The notes: generated from the letters alone by a model not told the origin. Shown: positions 8,918 through 18,457, counted from the stretch's first letter. The stretch is DNA of 64,000 nucleotides from Clostridium sp. AWRP (GCF_004006395.2 NZ_CP029758.2:1426001-1490000); one strand, 5' to 3'. Numbers and translations are program-made.

Positions 8918-9583
8918 ATGCCAGAAGATGAAACTAAGAATAGAAAATTGGAAAATATTAAAGAACTAGGGTCCGTAAATGTAGCTGAAGGAAGAGACAA
9001 CATACAAATACTTCCAATAATAGGCCAAATAGAAGGTCATGTAAATCTTTCATCTGAAACTAAAACTACTAAATATGAACATGTGATACCAAATTTAATA
9101 GAAATTGAAAATGATAAAAGGGTAGAAGGGTTGCTTGTAGTTTTAAATACCGTAGGAGGAGATGTAGAAGCAGGTCTTGCTATAGCAGAGATGATAAGAA
9201 GCTTAAGCAAACCGACGGTATCTCTTGTGGTAGGAGGGGGGCATTCTATAGGTGTGCCACTTGCTACAGCCTCTGATTATTCCTTTATATCTCCTAGTGC
9301 AACTATGATTATACATCCAATAAGAATGAATGGTATGGTTATTGGAGTACCTCAGACTTTTGAATATTTCAATAAAATGCAGGAGAGAATAAATGAATTT
9401 ATAGTTCGAACATCTAAAATAACTGGAGAAAAGTTAACTGAGTTGATGCTTCAGACAGATGAACTTCTAAATGATATGGGTACTATATTGATTGGAAAAC
9501 AGGCAGTGGAGCAGGGATTAATTGATGAAGTAGGTGGAATAAGTCAGGCTATTAACAAACTAAATGAAATGATGGCAAAATAA
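8918..9583 (+). CDS. tepA: ClpP-fold serine protease, TepA/YmfB type
   Basis: Member of the ClpP/crotonase fold class known as translocation-enhancing protein TepA (221 aa). The motifs are NTVGGDVEAGLAIAEMI, the nucleophile region GGGHSIGVPLATASD, and the histidine in MIIHPIRMNG. The upstream frame begins at 8882, but AAGGAGG at 8903-8909 fits an ATG at 8918. Members lie next to ftsK/spoIIIE in Firmicutes. TepA has been linked to degradation of small spore proteins or to secretion; the physiological role here is inferred from family only. Confidence 0.85.
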   Translation: MPEDETKNRKLENIKELGSVNVAEGRDNIQILPIIGQIEGHVNLSSETKTTKYEHVIPNLIEIENDKRVEGLLVVLNTVGGDVEAGLAIAEMIRSLSKPTVSLVVGGGHSIGVPLATASDYSFISPSATMIIHPIRMNGMVIGVPQTFEYFNKMQERINEFIVRTSKITGEKLTELMLQTDELLNDMGTILIGKQAVEQGLIDEVGGISQAINKLNEMMAK

Positions 9584-9603
9584 ATTTACTTTTATTAAAT
9601 TAG

Positions 9604-9640
9604 CCATAGGATTTATCCTATGGTAATTTATATTTTAATA
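9604..9640 (+). terminator. Hairpin terminator after tepA
   Basis: A perfect 8-bp stem, CCATAGGA (9604-9611) with TCCTATGG (9616-9623), has a four-base loop and an AT-rich, T-containing tail. The T tract is interrupted. Confidence 0.6.
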
Positions 9641-9766
9641 TAAATATTTAAAGTCTTATCTATTAAAAACATTAAAGGAAAAAGAAAAGCTATGTAGAAT
9701 ATTTAATTTAGAAATGTCTATTTTTAAATTAAAGTGTGTCTGTAATTTACTGGAGGCGATATAGAT

Positions 9767-12025
9767 ATGGCTAAAAGCAGAAAAAAAGAAACTCATGTAC
9801 TTGACAAAGAAATAAAAGGCATAGTGCTATTTACAGTAGGCGTGCTTATGATAATAAGTGTATTTTCACCGTCTTCCTCTGGTATCATCGGTAGGTTTAT
9901 AAAAAAAATCTTAATAGCAGTATTCGGAATAGGATCTTATATATTACCATTTTTAATAATATTTATAGGATGCTGCTGTATAGTAAAGAAAAATAAAATA
10001 AATTTCAACAAAAAATTTTATGGAATTTTACTCTTTATTATAAATACATTGCTATTCATACAACTAATAGTTATGTCTGACTATTATGTAGAAGACAGTT
10101 TGATTTCAGGTATGGAACGATTATATGAATCAAATACTGTATTTCATGGAGGAATAATAAGTTTTCTAATAGATGTTCCACTTTTTAAATTGTTTGGAAA
10201 AACAGGCTGCTATGTTATATTTATATCAATTTATATAATATCTTTTATAATAATGAGTAAGGTTACTATATACGATGTATTACATAATATGAAAGCTTTT
10301 TTCCTTGAAAAAAATACAAACAATGACACTAAAATAGAAGACAAAATTTTAAATCAAGGTAAAATTGAAAATGAAGAAGTAAACAAAGATGATTTCATTA
10401 AAAATATAAACAATAGAATAAAGATATTAGATTTTATGAAATCATCAGATATAAAGGATAATTATAGATCAGAAAAGCCTAAGGAAAACAGTGAAAATTT
10501 AACGTATCCTGCTGAACTTGAAAATGACACTTACAAAAAAAATTGTGAATTAATAAATGAAGAGCTTGAAAAAAATATGACAGAAAGTGAAAAAAACTTA
10601 GTTTCAGTATATAATTTTCCTTCAGTGGATTTATTGAGACAAAATGTACAGTCAAAGTTAAATAAGCATGATAAAAAGGAATTAATAAGTAGTGCCAATA
10701 AACTAGAAGAAACTCTTGGAAATTTTGGCGTAGATGCAAAGGTGCTTCAAGTAAGCAAGGGACCATCTGTAACTAGATTTGAACTTCAGCCAAGTCCTGG
10801 AGTTAAGGTAAGTAAAATTGTAAATTTATCAGATGACATAGCCCTTGGGCTTGCAGCTTCAGGAGTGAGAATAGAAGCTCCCATACCAGGAAAATCTGCC
10901 ATAGGTATAGAAGTGCCAAATAAGGATTTGACACCAGTTTATTTAAGGGAAGTTGTAGAATCAGAGGAATTTATAAATTCAAAGTGTAAACTAGCTTACT
11001 GTCTTGGAAAGGATATAGGAGGAAATTGTATAGTATCAGATCTCACTAAAATGCCACATATGCTTATTGCAGGTGCAACGGGGTCAGGTAAAAGTGTGTG
11101 CATAAATGCTCTTATAATAAGCTTGATCTATAAGTATTCTCCTGATGATGTTAAACTTTTGATGGTAGATCCTAAAGTGGTAGAATTAAATGTATATAAT
11201 GGTATACCACATCTTCTTATACCCGTAGTTGTAGACCCTAAAAAGGCATCAGGTGCATTAAATTGGGCTGTACAAGAAATGACGAGGAGATATAAGCTCT
11301 TTGCAGAAAATAATGTAAGAAATATAGAGGGATATAATCAATTGTTTCAAGAAGGAAAAACAGATAGTAAGCTACCTTTTGTAGTTATAATAATTGATGA
11401 ACTTTCTGATTTAATGATGGTATGTCCAAATGAAATTGAAGATTATATAGGACGTCTTGCTCAAATGGCAAGGGCAGCTGGAATGCATTTGGTTATAGCT
11501 ACCCAGAGACCTTCTGTAGATGTAATTACTGGAGTAATTAAGGCAAATATACCTTCAAGAATATCTTTTGCAGTATCCAGTCAAATTGATTCTAGAACTA
11601 TACTGGATAGTGCTGGAGCTGAGAAATTACTTGGAAAGGGAGATATGCTATTTTATCCTGTAGGTGAAGCAAAACCTATAAGAATACAGGGAGCCTTTAT
11701 ATCCGAAGGTGAAGTTGAAAAAGTAGTAAATTATATAAAAGATGAACAAGGTGGACCTAATTATGAGGATAAAATAATTGAGCAAATAGATACAAATGTA
11801 GTGAAAACTAGTAGTGATAGCGATGAACTTTTAGATGAGGCAATTAGAATTGTAGTAGATGCAGGACAAGCATCTACATCTTTACTTCAAAGAAGGCTTA
11901 GAATAGGATATAATAGAGCGGCTAGAATAATAGAAGAAATGGAAGACAGAGAAATAATATCAAAAAAGGATGGAACAAAGCCAAGACAAATTTTAATTGA
12001 CAGAAATCATTATGAAAATACGTAA
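9767..12025 (+). CDS. ftsK: DNA translocase FtsK/SpoIIIE
   Basis: Membrane-anchored, ATP-driven DNA pump that clears chromosome from division or sporulation septa. The N-terminus has several hydrophobic segments (roughly residues 20-150), then a low-complexity, charged linker (about 180-290). The motor domain has Walker A GATGSGKSVCIN, Walker B VVIIIDELSDLMM, and ATQRPSVDVITGVIKANIP. The C-terminal winged-helix gamma domain ends in RRLRIGYNRAARIIEEME. It is 752 aa, similar to SpoIIIE. Clostridia often have more than one paralogue, so the exact name (FtsK or SpoIIIE) cannot be settled here. Confidence 0.95.
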   Translation: MAKSRKKETHVLDKEIKGIVLFTVGVLMIISVFSPSSSGIIGRFIKKILIAVFGIGSYILPFLIIFIGCCCIVKKNKINFNKKFYGILLFIINTLLFIQLIVMSDYYVEDSLISGMERLYESNTVFHGGIISFLIDVPLFKLFGKTGCYVIFISIYIISFIIMSKVTIYDVLHNMKAFFLEKNTNNDTKIEDKILNQGKIENEEVNKDDFIKNINNRIKILDFMKSSDIKDNYRSEKPKENSENLTYPAELENDTYKKNCELINEELEKNMTESEKNLVSVYNFPSVDLLRQNVQSKLNKHDKKELISSANKLEETLGNFGVDAKVLQVSKGPSVTRFELQPSPGVKVSKIVNLSDDIALGLAASGVRIEAPIPGKSAIGIEVPNKDLTPVYLREVVESEEFINSKCKLAYCLGKDIGGNCIVSDLTKMPHMLIAGATGSGKSVCINALIISLIYKYSPDDVKLLMVDPKVVELNVYNGIPHLLIPVVVDPKKASGALNWAVQEMTRRYKLFAENNVRNIEGYNQLFQEGKTDSKLPFVVIIIDELSDLMMVCPNEIEDYIGRLAQMARAAGMHLVIATQRPSVDVITGVIKANIPSRISFAVSSQIDSRTILDSAGAEKLLGKGDMLFYPVGEAKPIRIQGAFISEGEVEKVVNYIKDEQGGPNYEDKIIEQIDTNVVKTSSDSDELLDEAIRIVVDAGQASTSLLQRRLRIGYNRAARIIEEMEDREIISKKDGTKPRQILIDRNHYENT

Positions 12026-12084
12026 ATTAATGCGATGGTAGTATTTTACCTAAGATTAAAAATAACTAAGTAGGAGGAAGTTTG

Positions 12085-13407
12085 GTGGATAAACTAAGAG
12101 TTGGACTAATAAGTTTAGGCTGTGATAAAAATAGATTGGATTCTGAAATAATGTTAAGTAATTTAAATCAAGAATACAGTTTAGTTAATGATCCTAAATT
12201 AGCAGATGTAATAATTATAAATACATGTGGATTTATAGAATCAGCTAAGCAGGAATCCATAGATACAATACTTGAAATGTCACAGTATAAAGAAAAATTT
12301 AATTGCAAATTAATTGTGGTAACAGGATGCCTGGCTCAGAGGTATGGTAAGGAACTTATGCAGTTATTGCCTGAAGTAGATATAATGCTTGGAGTGAATG
12401 ATTATGATAAGTTAAATGAAACTATAAAGAAATGTATTGAAACTAACAACAGTAGGATTTATAATTGTGATTACAGTGATTCTAATATAAATGAAGGAAA
12501 AAGAATACTTACTACGTCAACACACACTGCTTATTTGAGAATTGCAGAAGGATGTGACAATCATTGTACCTATTGTATAATTCCTAAAATTAGGGGAAAG
12601 TATAGAAGTAGAACCATTGAAAACATAATAAATGAATGTAATGATTTAGCTAATCAAGGTGTTAAGGAAATAATACTTATTGCACAGGACACTACAAGAT
12701 ATGGAATAGACATATATGGTAAAAAAATGCTTCCTGAACTAATTCAAAAAATATCTAAAATTAATGGAATAGAGTGGATAAGGCTTTTATATTGCTATCC
12801 TGAGGAATTAACGGATGAAATTATAAATGAAATTTCAGTAAATGAGAAGGTATGTAAGTATATAGATATACCTATTCAACATATAAGTGATTCTATACTG
12901 AAGCTTATGGGAAGAAGAGGAAGAAAATTAGACATAATAGAAAATATACATAAGCTTAGAGTTAGAGCAAAGGGTATTGCAATTAGGACTACAATAATAG
13001 TTGGCTTTCCTGGAGAGACAGAAGAAAATTTTGAAGAACTAAAGGACTTTGTAAGCACTATGAAATTTGATAACTTAGGTGTATTTAAGTATTCCAGAGA
13101 GGAAGGAACTGCAGCTGCAGAAATGAAAGATCAGGTTCCTGAGGATATTAAATCTGCAAGGGAAGGAGAACTTATGGTACTTCAAAAGAAGGTAATGAGT
13201 TCTATAAATAAAAGTAAAGTTGGGAGAACTTACAAAGTAATTGTAGAGGGAAAAAAGGGAGAACTGTGGTATGGAAGAAGTTATGAAATGGCTCCAGATA
13301 TAGACGGAGTTATATATATAAAGTGTAAAAAAACTTTAAAAATAGGTACTATGGTTAATGTGAAAATTACTCATAGCCTTGAATATGATTTGGTAGGAGT
13401 TGTATGA
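12085..13407 (+). CDS. rimO: Ribosomal protein S12 methylthiotransferase RimO
   Basis: Radical SAM enzyme adding a methylthio group to the conserved Asp of ribosomal protein S12. The N-terminal UPF0004 domain has SLGCDKNRLDSE and TCGFIESAKQESIDTI with cluster cysteines. The radical SAM motif is CDNHCTYC in RIAEGCDNHCTYCIIPKIRG, and a TRAM domain closes the protein. A TTG at 12082 is possible, but the GTG at 12085 is better spaced from AGGAGG (440 aa). It overlaps the frame upstream of pgsA, indicating coupling. The SLGCDKN and DTTRYG features favour RimO over MiaB. Confidence 0.94.
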   Translation: MDKLRVGLISLGCDKNRLDSEIMLSNLNQEYSLVNDPKLADVIIINTCGFIESAKQESIDTILEMSQYKEKFNCKLIVVTGCLAQRYGKELMQLLPEVDIMLGVNDYDKLNETIKKCIETNNSRIYNCDYSDSNINEGKRILTTSTHTAYLRIAEGCDNHCTYCIIPKIRGKYRSRTIENIINECNDLANQGVKEIILIAQDTTRYGIDIYGKKMLPELIQKISKINGIEWIRLLYCYPEELTDEIINEISVNEKVCKYIDIPIQHISDSILKLMGRRGRKLDIIENIHKLRVRAKGIAIRTTIIVGFPGETEENFEELKDFVSTMKFDNLGVFKYSREEGTAAAEMKDQVPEDIKSAREGELMVLQKKVMSSINKSKVGRTYKVIVEGKKGELWYGRSYEMAPDIDGVIYIKCKKTLKIGTMVNVKITHSLEYDLVGVV

Positions 13408-13408
13408 A

Positions 13409-13996
13409 ATGAATCTAGCAAACAAGCTTACGATGCTTAGAATGATATTGATTCCGTTTTTTTTAATATTTATAACGGTAAAGAATATGCCCTATGGTAA
13501 ACTTATTGCAATAGCTATTTTTATATTAGCATCTATTACAGATAAATTAGATGGGTATATAGCTAGAAGTAGAAACCAAATAACAAATTTTGGGAAATTT
13601 ATGGATCCCCTAGCGGATAAGCTTTTGGTTACTACTGCACTTATATGTCTTGTAGAGTATCATATAATACCATCTTGGGTTGCGGTAATAATAGTAGCTA
13701 GAGAATTTGCAGTTACAGGACTGAGAACAATTGCGGCAGCAGAAGGAATGGTAATAGCTGCAAGTCCTTGGGGAAAAGCTAAAACTGCAACACAAATAAT
13801 TGCTATAATTCTTGCTCTTTTAAATTTAACTTATAATCATGTATCATTAAGTTTACTTAGAGGATTTTTAAGCCGTCCTCACAAAGTTTTAAATTTAGTT
13901 ACAGATATTGCTATGGGTATAGCTATAATAATGACTTTAATTTCAGGTATAGATTACTTTCTAAAAAATAAAGAAGTTATAAGGACAGACAGATAA
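13409..13996 (+). CDS. pgsA: CDP-diacylglycerol-glycerol-3-phosphate 3-phosphatidyltransferase
   Basis: Membrane enzyme making phosphatidylglycerol phosphate, the committed step to phosphatidylglycerol. The CDP-alcohol phosphotransferase signature is complete: DKLDGYIAR, then G, then DPLADKLL. Four or more hydrophobic segments fit an integral membrane protein. A TTG at 13400 opens the frame earlier, but the ATG at 13409 follows AGGAG by 9 bases and gives 195 aa beginning MNLANKLTMLRM, the usual start. The start lies one base after the rimO stop. Confidence 0.94.
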   Translation: MNLANKLTMLRMILIPFFLIFITVKNMPYGKLIAIAIFILASITDKLDGYIARSRNQITNFGKFMDPLADKLLVTTALICLVEYHIIPSWVAVIIVAREFAVTGLRTIAAAEGMVIAASPWGKAKTATQIIAIILALLNLTYNHVSLSLLRGFLSRPHKVLNLVTDIAMGIAIIMTLISGIDYFLKNKEVIRTDR

Positions 13997-14068
13997 TTAA
14001 ATCATATTGATTAAAATGTTTTTAAGTGTTTATAATTAAAGCTAAATACAGAATTATGAAAAAAACTG

Positions 14069-14097
14069 TTGACTGTATAGTGTGAATAGTATATAAT
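14069..14097 (+). promoter_or_regulatory. recA promoter
   Basis: TTGACT (14069-14074) and TATAAT (14092-14097) are spaced by 17 bases. Predicted start of transcription is near 14104, so the adjacent LexA site overlaps the start point. Confidence 0.85.
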
Positions 14098-14104
14098 TTA
14101 TATA

Positions 14105-14116
14105 GAACATGCGTTC
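14105..14116 (+). promoter_or_regulatory. LexA (SOS) box of recA
   Basis: GAAC-ATGC-GTTC exactly matches the Firmicute LexA/DinR operator core GAAC-N4-GTTC and lies at about +2 to +13 of the predicted transcript, where bound LexA would block initiation. Confidence 0.9.
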
Positions 14117-14139
14117 GTATTAGAGAGGAAGTGAACTTC

Positions 14140-15231
14140 TTGGCAAATTTAAGTAATGAAAAATTGCAGGCTATAGAATCAGCTATGGGACAAATAGAAA
14201 AACAATTTGGGAAAGGTGCCATAATGAAACTAGGAGAACACAGTGTATTAAATGTGGATGCCATTTCAACAGGTTGCCTTGACTTAGATATAGCATTAGG
14301 TATAGGTGGTGTTCCAAGAGGAAGGGTAATAGAAATATTTGGCCCTGAATCTTCAGGTAAAACTACGGTGGCACTTCATATAATTGCAGAAGCTCAGAAA
14401 AATGGAGGTGCTGCAGCTTTTATAGATGCAGAGCATGCATTAGATCCTTCATATGCCCAAAATCTAGGAGTAGATATAAATAATCTTATTGTATCCCAAC
14501 CAGATACTGGAGAGCAGGCTATGGAGATAACAGAAGCACTTGTGAGATCCAATGCTATAGATGTTTTGGTAGTGGATTCAGTAGCAGCACTTGTGCCAAA
14601 GGCTGAAATAGAAGGAGAAATGGGAGACTCACATGTGGGACTTCAAGCTAGGCTTATGTCTCAAGCTCTTAGAAAACTTACATCTTCTATAAATAAATCA
14701 AAGTGTGTAACAGTATTTATAAATCAATTAAGAGAAAAAGTAGGAGTTATGTTCGGTAATCCAGAGGTTACGCCTGGCGGAAGAGCTTTAAAGTTTTATT
14801 CTTCAGTTAGAATGGATGTAAGAAGAATAGATTCTATAAAGCAAGGAGATACCATAGTAGGTAATAGAACAAGAGTAAAGGTTATTAAAAATAAAGTAGC
14901 TCCACCTTTTAAACAGGCAGAGTTTGATATAATGTACAATCAGGGTATTTCAAGAGAAGGAAATGTGTTGGATGTAGGGGTTAGAGAAGAATTGGTACAG
15001 AAAAGTGGTGCATGGTTTTCCTATAAAGAAACGCGGCTTGGACAAGGCAGGGAAAATGCAAAACAATTTTTGAAAGAAAATAATGATATATTAGTTGAGA
15101 TAGAAAGCAAGATAAGGGAAAAATATAAATTACCTTCTTTAAAAAAGAATTCTCTTGAAGGCAAAGATAAAAACAATGTTAATAGTAAAACTGATTCAAA
15201 AAAAGATAATTTAAAACATTCTGATAAATAG
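14140..15231 (+). CDS. recA: Recombinase RecA
   Basis: ATP-dependent strand-exchange protein that also triggers LexA autocleavage. Walker A is GPESSGKTT, Walker B is DVLVVDSVAAL, and loop L2 lies in the INQLREKVGVMFGNPEVTPG stretch. A charged Lys/Asp/Asn-rich tail follows. The frame opens with GTG at 14131, but the TTG at 14140 starts MANLSNEKLQAIESAMGQIE, matching family N-termini (363 aa). It lies under a sigma-A promoter with a LexA box and ends at a long terminator hairpin. Confidence 0.97.
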   Translation: MANLSNEKLQAIESAMGQIEKQFGKGAIMKLGEHSVLNVDAISTGCLDLDIALGIGGVPRGRVIEIFGPESSGKTTVALHIIAEAQKNGGAAAFIDAEHALDPSYAQNLGVDINNLIVSQPDTGEQAMEITEALVRSNAIDVLVVDSVAALVPKAEIEGEMGDSHVGLQARLMSQALRKLTSSINKSKCVTVFINQLREKVGVMFGNPEVTPGGRALKFYSSVRMDVRRIDSIKQGDTIVGNRTRVKVIKNKVAPPFKQAEFDIMYNQGISREGNVLDVGVREELVQKSGAWFSYKETRLGQGRENAKQFLKENNDILVEIESKIREKYKLPSLKKNSLEGKDKNNVNSKTDSKKDNLKHSDK

Positions 15232-15266
15232 CTTATAAAAGGGAGTAATTTACTCCCTTTTATAAG
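15232..15266 (+). terminator. Long hairpin after recA
   Basis: A perfect inverted repeat has arms of 17 bases (15232-15248 and 15250-15266). The arm ends contain T-rich segments but no long T run follows. Probably a terminator. Confidence 0.7.
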
Positions 15267-15313
15267 TAAAAATAAGTTCCAAATTTTGTTTAAGAGAATA
15301 AAATGCATATAAC

Positions 15314-15340
15314 TTGACAATAATTAAAATATAATATAAA
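15314..15340 (+). promoter_or_regulatory. Possible rny promoter
   Basis: TTGACA (15314-15319) and TATAAA (15335-15340) are separated by 15 bases, shorter than ideal. It is the best promoter-like match in the 200-base gap before rny. Confidence 0.45.
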
Positions 15341-15466
15341 ATTAAGACAAATTCTGGTTTATCATGTATTTAGGAATTACCAATTGAATAAATATGGCAC
15401 CTTTTCTATGCTTGCATATTTAACTGAATTATAGATTTACATAATAAGAGCAAAGGAGGTGTTCAT

Positions 15467-17011
15467 GTGAATTCCATAATAATATATGAGGTTATTGCTG
15501 GTATACTAGTAGCAGCTGCCTTGATAGTTCAATTCAATATGATCAAAAAGAAAGCAGTTGTTATAAAATCACAGGCTTTAGAAGAGTCTAATAGATTGAA
15601 GGAAGAGGCAAAAAAACAAGCTGAAACTCAAAAAAAAGAGGCTATACTAGAAGCTAAAGAGGAAATTCATAAATTAAGAAATGATTTTGATAAAGAGTCT
15701 AGAGATAGAAGAAATGAAAATCAAAGACTTGAAAGAAGGTTAATCCAGAGAGAAGAGTTATTAGATAAGAAAAGTGATGCTCTTGAAAAGAGAGATAGTG
15801 GCCTAGATAAAAAACAGCAGGACATAGATAAATTACAGATAAGTGTAGAGGAATTATATAAGAAACAAAGAGAAAAGCTAGAAAAGTTATCAGGACTAAG
15901 TTCTGAAGAAGCTAAGAATATTTTACTAGAACAAGTTAATAAGGAAATAAAACATGAATCTGCGATGATGATTAAAGAAATTGAAGCAAAAGCTAAAGAA
16001 GAAGCTGATAAAAAAGCAAGAGAAATTATAACTTGTGCTATCCAGAGATGTGCTGCTGATCATGTAGCAGAGACTACAGTACATGTTGTACCTTTACCTA
16101 ATGACGAAATGAAGGGAAGGATAATAGGTAGAGAGGGTAGAAATATAAGGACTCTTGAAACGTTAACTGGTGTAGATCTTATAATAGATGATACACCTGA
16201 AGCTGTAATATTGTCGGGCTTTGATCCTATAAGGAGAGAGGTTGCAAGAATAGCACTGGAGAAACTTATAATTGATGGAAGAATACACCCAGCAAGAATC
16301 GAAGAAATGGTTCAAAAAGCTGAAAAAGAAGTTGAAAATAATGTTAAAGAAGAAGGAGAACAGGCCACTTTTGAAACTGGCGTGCACGGCCTTCATATGG
16401 AATTAGTAAAATTATTAGGAAGATTAAAGTATAGAACCAGCTATGGTCAAAATGTTTTAAAACACTCTGTGGAAGTTGCCTATTTGGCTGGACTTATGGC
16501 ATCAGAAATTGGCATAGATCCAACTATAGCTAAAAGAGCAGGATTGCTTCATGATATAGGTAAAGCAGTGGATCATGAAGTTGAAGGTCCTCATGCCGTT
16601 ATAGGTTCAGAGGTTGCTAAAAAATACAGAGAATCACCAATAATTGTAAATGCTATTGCAGCTCATCATGGAGATGTAGAATTTCAATCCTTAGAAGCTG
16701 TACTCGTTCAAGCGGCGGATGCTATTTCTGCTGCAAGGCCTGGTGCTAGAAGAGAAACACTGGAAGCTTATATTAAGCGTCTAGAAAAACTTGAAGAAAT
16801 AGCAAATACATGTGAAGGTGTAGAAAAGTCATATGCCATTCAAGCGGGAAGAGAACTTAGAATAATGGTTAAACCAGAAAATATTGATGATGCAGGTGCT
16901 ATTGAAATGGCAAGGAACATAGTAAAGAAAATTGAAGAAGAGCTAGAGTATCCTGGTCAGATTAAAGTAAATGTCATTAGAGAGACTCGTGCAATTGAAT
17001 ATGCAAAATAA
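15467..17011 (+). CDS. rny: Ribonuclease Y
   Basis: Membrane-anchored endoribonuclease that initiates mRNA decay in Firmicutes (514 aa). It has an N-terminal membrane helix (residues 3-24), a long charged coiled coil (about 30-180), a KH domain containing GRIIGREGRNIRTLETLTGVD, and an HD domain with HDIGKAVDHE and AAHHGDVE. The start is GTG behind AAGGAGGTG. It is followed by a strong terminator. Confidence 0.96.
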   Translation: MNSIIIYEVIAGILVAAALIVQFNMIKKKAVVIKSQALEESNRLKEEAKKQAETQKKEAILEAKEEIHKLRNDFDKESRDRRNENQRLERRLIQREELLDKKSDALEKRDSGLDKKQQDIDKLQISVEELYKKQREKLEKLSGLSSEEAKNILLEQVNKEIKHESAMMIKEIEAKAKEEADKKAREIITCAIQRCAADHVAETTVHVVPLPNDEMKGRIIGREGRNIRTLETLTGVDLIIDDTPEAVILSGFDPIRREVARIALEKLIIDGRIHPARIEEMVQKAEKEVENNVKEEGEQATFETGVHGLHMELVKLLGRLKYRTSYGQNVLKHSVEVAYLAGLMASEIGIDPTIAKRAGLLHDIGKAVDHEVEGPHAVIGSEVAKKYRESPIIVNAIAAHHGDVEFQSLEAVLVQAADAISAARPGARRETLEAYIKRLEKLEEIANTCEGVEKSYAIQAGRELRIMVKPENIDDAGAIEMARNIVKKIEEELEYPGQIKVNVIRETRAIEYAK

Positions 17012-17040
17012 TAAATAGTATTGTTATAACATAGAAAAAT

Positions 17041-17084
17041 ATTCCTTTTAGGTTTTATAACCTAAAAGGAATTTTTGATTTTTT
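17041..17084 (+). terminator. Terminator after rny
   Basis: A perfect 14-bp stem (17041-17054 with 17059-17072) has a TTAT loop, then TTTTGATTTTTT. Confidence 0.9.
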
Positions 17085-17161
17085 GTAGAATACTATATAT
17101 ATGTAGTAGTAATAATTAAAGTTAATGTAAAGAGTTATTATAATATATAGGAGGTTTAATT

Positions 17162-17422
17162 ATGGAAGTATTAAAAGTTTCAACAAAATCAAGTCCAAAT
17201 TCGGTGGCAGGAGCATTAGCAGGAGTTTTAAGGGAAAGAGGAGCAGCAGAGATACAAGCTATAGGAGCAGGAGCGTTAAATCAAGCTGTTAAAGCTGTAG
17301 CTATTGCTAGAGGGTTTGTAGCACCTAGTGGAATCGATTTAATATGTATTCCGGCATTTACGGACATTGAAATAGATGGGGAAGAGAGGACTGCAATTAA
17401 ATTAATAATACAGCCAAGATAA
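17162..17422 (+). CDS. spoVS: Stage V sporulation protein S
   Basis: Small Alba-like protein of 86 aa required for normal spore coat assembly in Bacillus. The near-invariant sequence is recognisable: MEVLKVSTKSSPNSVAGALA, then IQAIGAGALNQAVKAVAIAR and ICIPAFTDIEIDGEERTAIK. Its position directly after rny is conserved in Firmicutes. It has its own AGGAGG site and terminator. Confidence 0.97.
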   Translation: MEVLKVSTKSSPNSVAGALAGVLRERGAAEIQAIGAGALNQAVKAVAIARGFVAPSGIDLICIPAFTDIEIDGEERTAIKLIIQPR

Positions 17423-17442
17423 CATAAAAATTAATTTTTATC

Positions 17443-17478
17443 AAAGGACTTGTGATTTATCTCAAGTCCTTTATTATA
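17443..17478 (+). terminator. Terminator after spoVS
   Basis: AAAGGACTTG (17443-17452) pairs perfectly with CAAGTCCTTT (17463-17472) over a ten-base loop, ending in TTTATTATAAT. Confidence 0.75.
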
Positions 17479-17497
17479 ATACGGTTAAAATGACATA

Positions 17498-17525
17498 TTG
17501 ACTATAACATAGACTATGTTAAAAT
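17498..17525 (+). promoter_or_regulatory. Promoter with operator-like dyad before the UbiA gene
   Basis: TTGACT (17498-17503) and TAAAAT (17520-17525) have a 16-base spacer. The spacer and the first bases of the -10 region form a perfect dyad, TAACATA-GAC-TATGTTA (17505-17521), suggesting an operator for an unidentified dimeric regulator. Confidence 0.55.
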
Positions 17526-17578
17526 GTAAAAAGACGCATAATTCAACTTTAACATATATACAGCTGGGGAGGAAAGTT

Positions 17579-18439
17579 ATGGGAGCAATAATTGAACTAA
17601 TGAGACCTAAACAGTGGAGTAAAAATTTTTTTGTTTTCGCTGCAATTATTTTTTCAGGAAATTTTTTACACACCAGTATATTAGAGAATAATATATTAAC
17701 TTTTATTTTATTTTGTATGACATCTTCTACTATTTATGTATTAAATGATATTGTAGATGTTGAGAAGGACAAGTGCCATCCTGATAAGAAGAACAGACCT
17801 ATTGCAAGTGGACGTGTATCTAAAAATAGAGCTATTACATTAGATATAGTATTACTTATTTTAGTAATATGCCTTAGTTACATATTCCTAAATATAGAAA
17901 TTTTACTTATTTTTTTGTTGTATATTATAGTGAATATATTCTATTCCTTTAAACTTAAAAATTTAGTTATAATAGATGTTATGACTATTGCTTTTGGATT
18001 TGTATTAAGAGTTGAAAGTGGAAGTATAGCTACAGGGGTTCAGGTTTCACCTTGGTTGTTTTTATGTACCATACTTCTAGCACTGTTTTTAGGTTTAAAC
18101 AAAAGAAAAAGTGAGATTGTAACTTTGAAGGACAAGAGAAGTTCGTCTAGAAAGATATTAGAAAAATACTCAATTAAGAATATCGATAAAATGTTAACTA
18201 TAGTAAATCCATCTGTACTTATGGCTTATTGCCTGTATACTTTTAGTTCCACACAAAGTAGAACTATGATGTTTACCATACCCTTTGTGTTGTATGGCAT
18301 ACTTAGATACGAATATCTAATGGATAAGGAGAACATAGGTGGAAAACCAGAGGATGTATTTCAAAAGGACATACCTTTTCTTGTGGATATATTAATATGG
18401 ATTATAGTTGTTATAGTTATAATATACTTTAAATTATAG
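17579..18439 (+). CDS. UbiA-family prenyltransferase, decaprenyl-phosphate phosphoribosyltransferase-like
   Basis: Polytopic membrane prenyltransferase (286 aa). The first aspartate motif is NDIVDVEKD near residue 60, followed by HPDKKNRPIASG. The second region is YSFKLKNLVIIDVM. The N-terminus MRPKQWSKNFFVFAA resembles the branch that joins phosphoribosyl pyrophosphate to polyprenyl phosphate (mycobacterial Rv3806c class). The ATG at 17579 behind GGGGAGGAAAG is preferred over the in-frame ATG at 17516. It is followed closely by a GT-C glycosyltransferase and an SMR-like protein, which supports a lipid-linked sugar pathway. Substrate is inferred, not shown. Confidence 0.8.
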   Translation: MGAIIELMRPKQWSKNFFVFAAIIFSGNFLHTSILENNILTFILFCMTSSTIYVLNDIVDVEKDKCHPDKKNRPIASGRVSKNRAITLDIVLLILVICLSYIFLNIEILLIFLLYIIVNIFYSFKLKNLVIIDVMTIAFGFVLRVESGSIATGVQVSPWLFLCTILLALFLGLNKRKSEIVTLKDKRSSSRKILEKYSIKNIDKMLTIVNPSVLMAYCLYTFSSTQSRTMMFTIPFVLYGILRYEYLMDKENIGGKPEDVFQKDIPFLVDILIWIIVVIVIIYFKL

Positions 18440-18457
18440 AAGGGAAACCAGTTTTAA

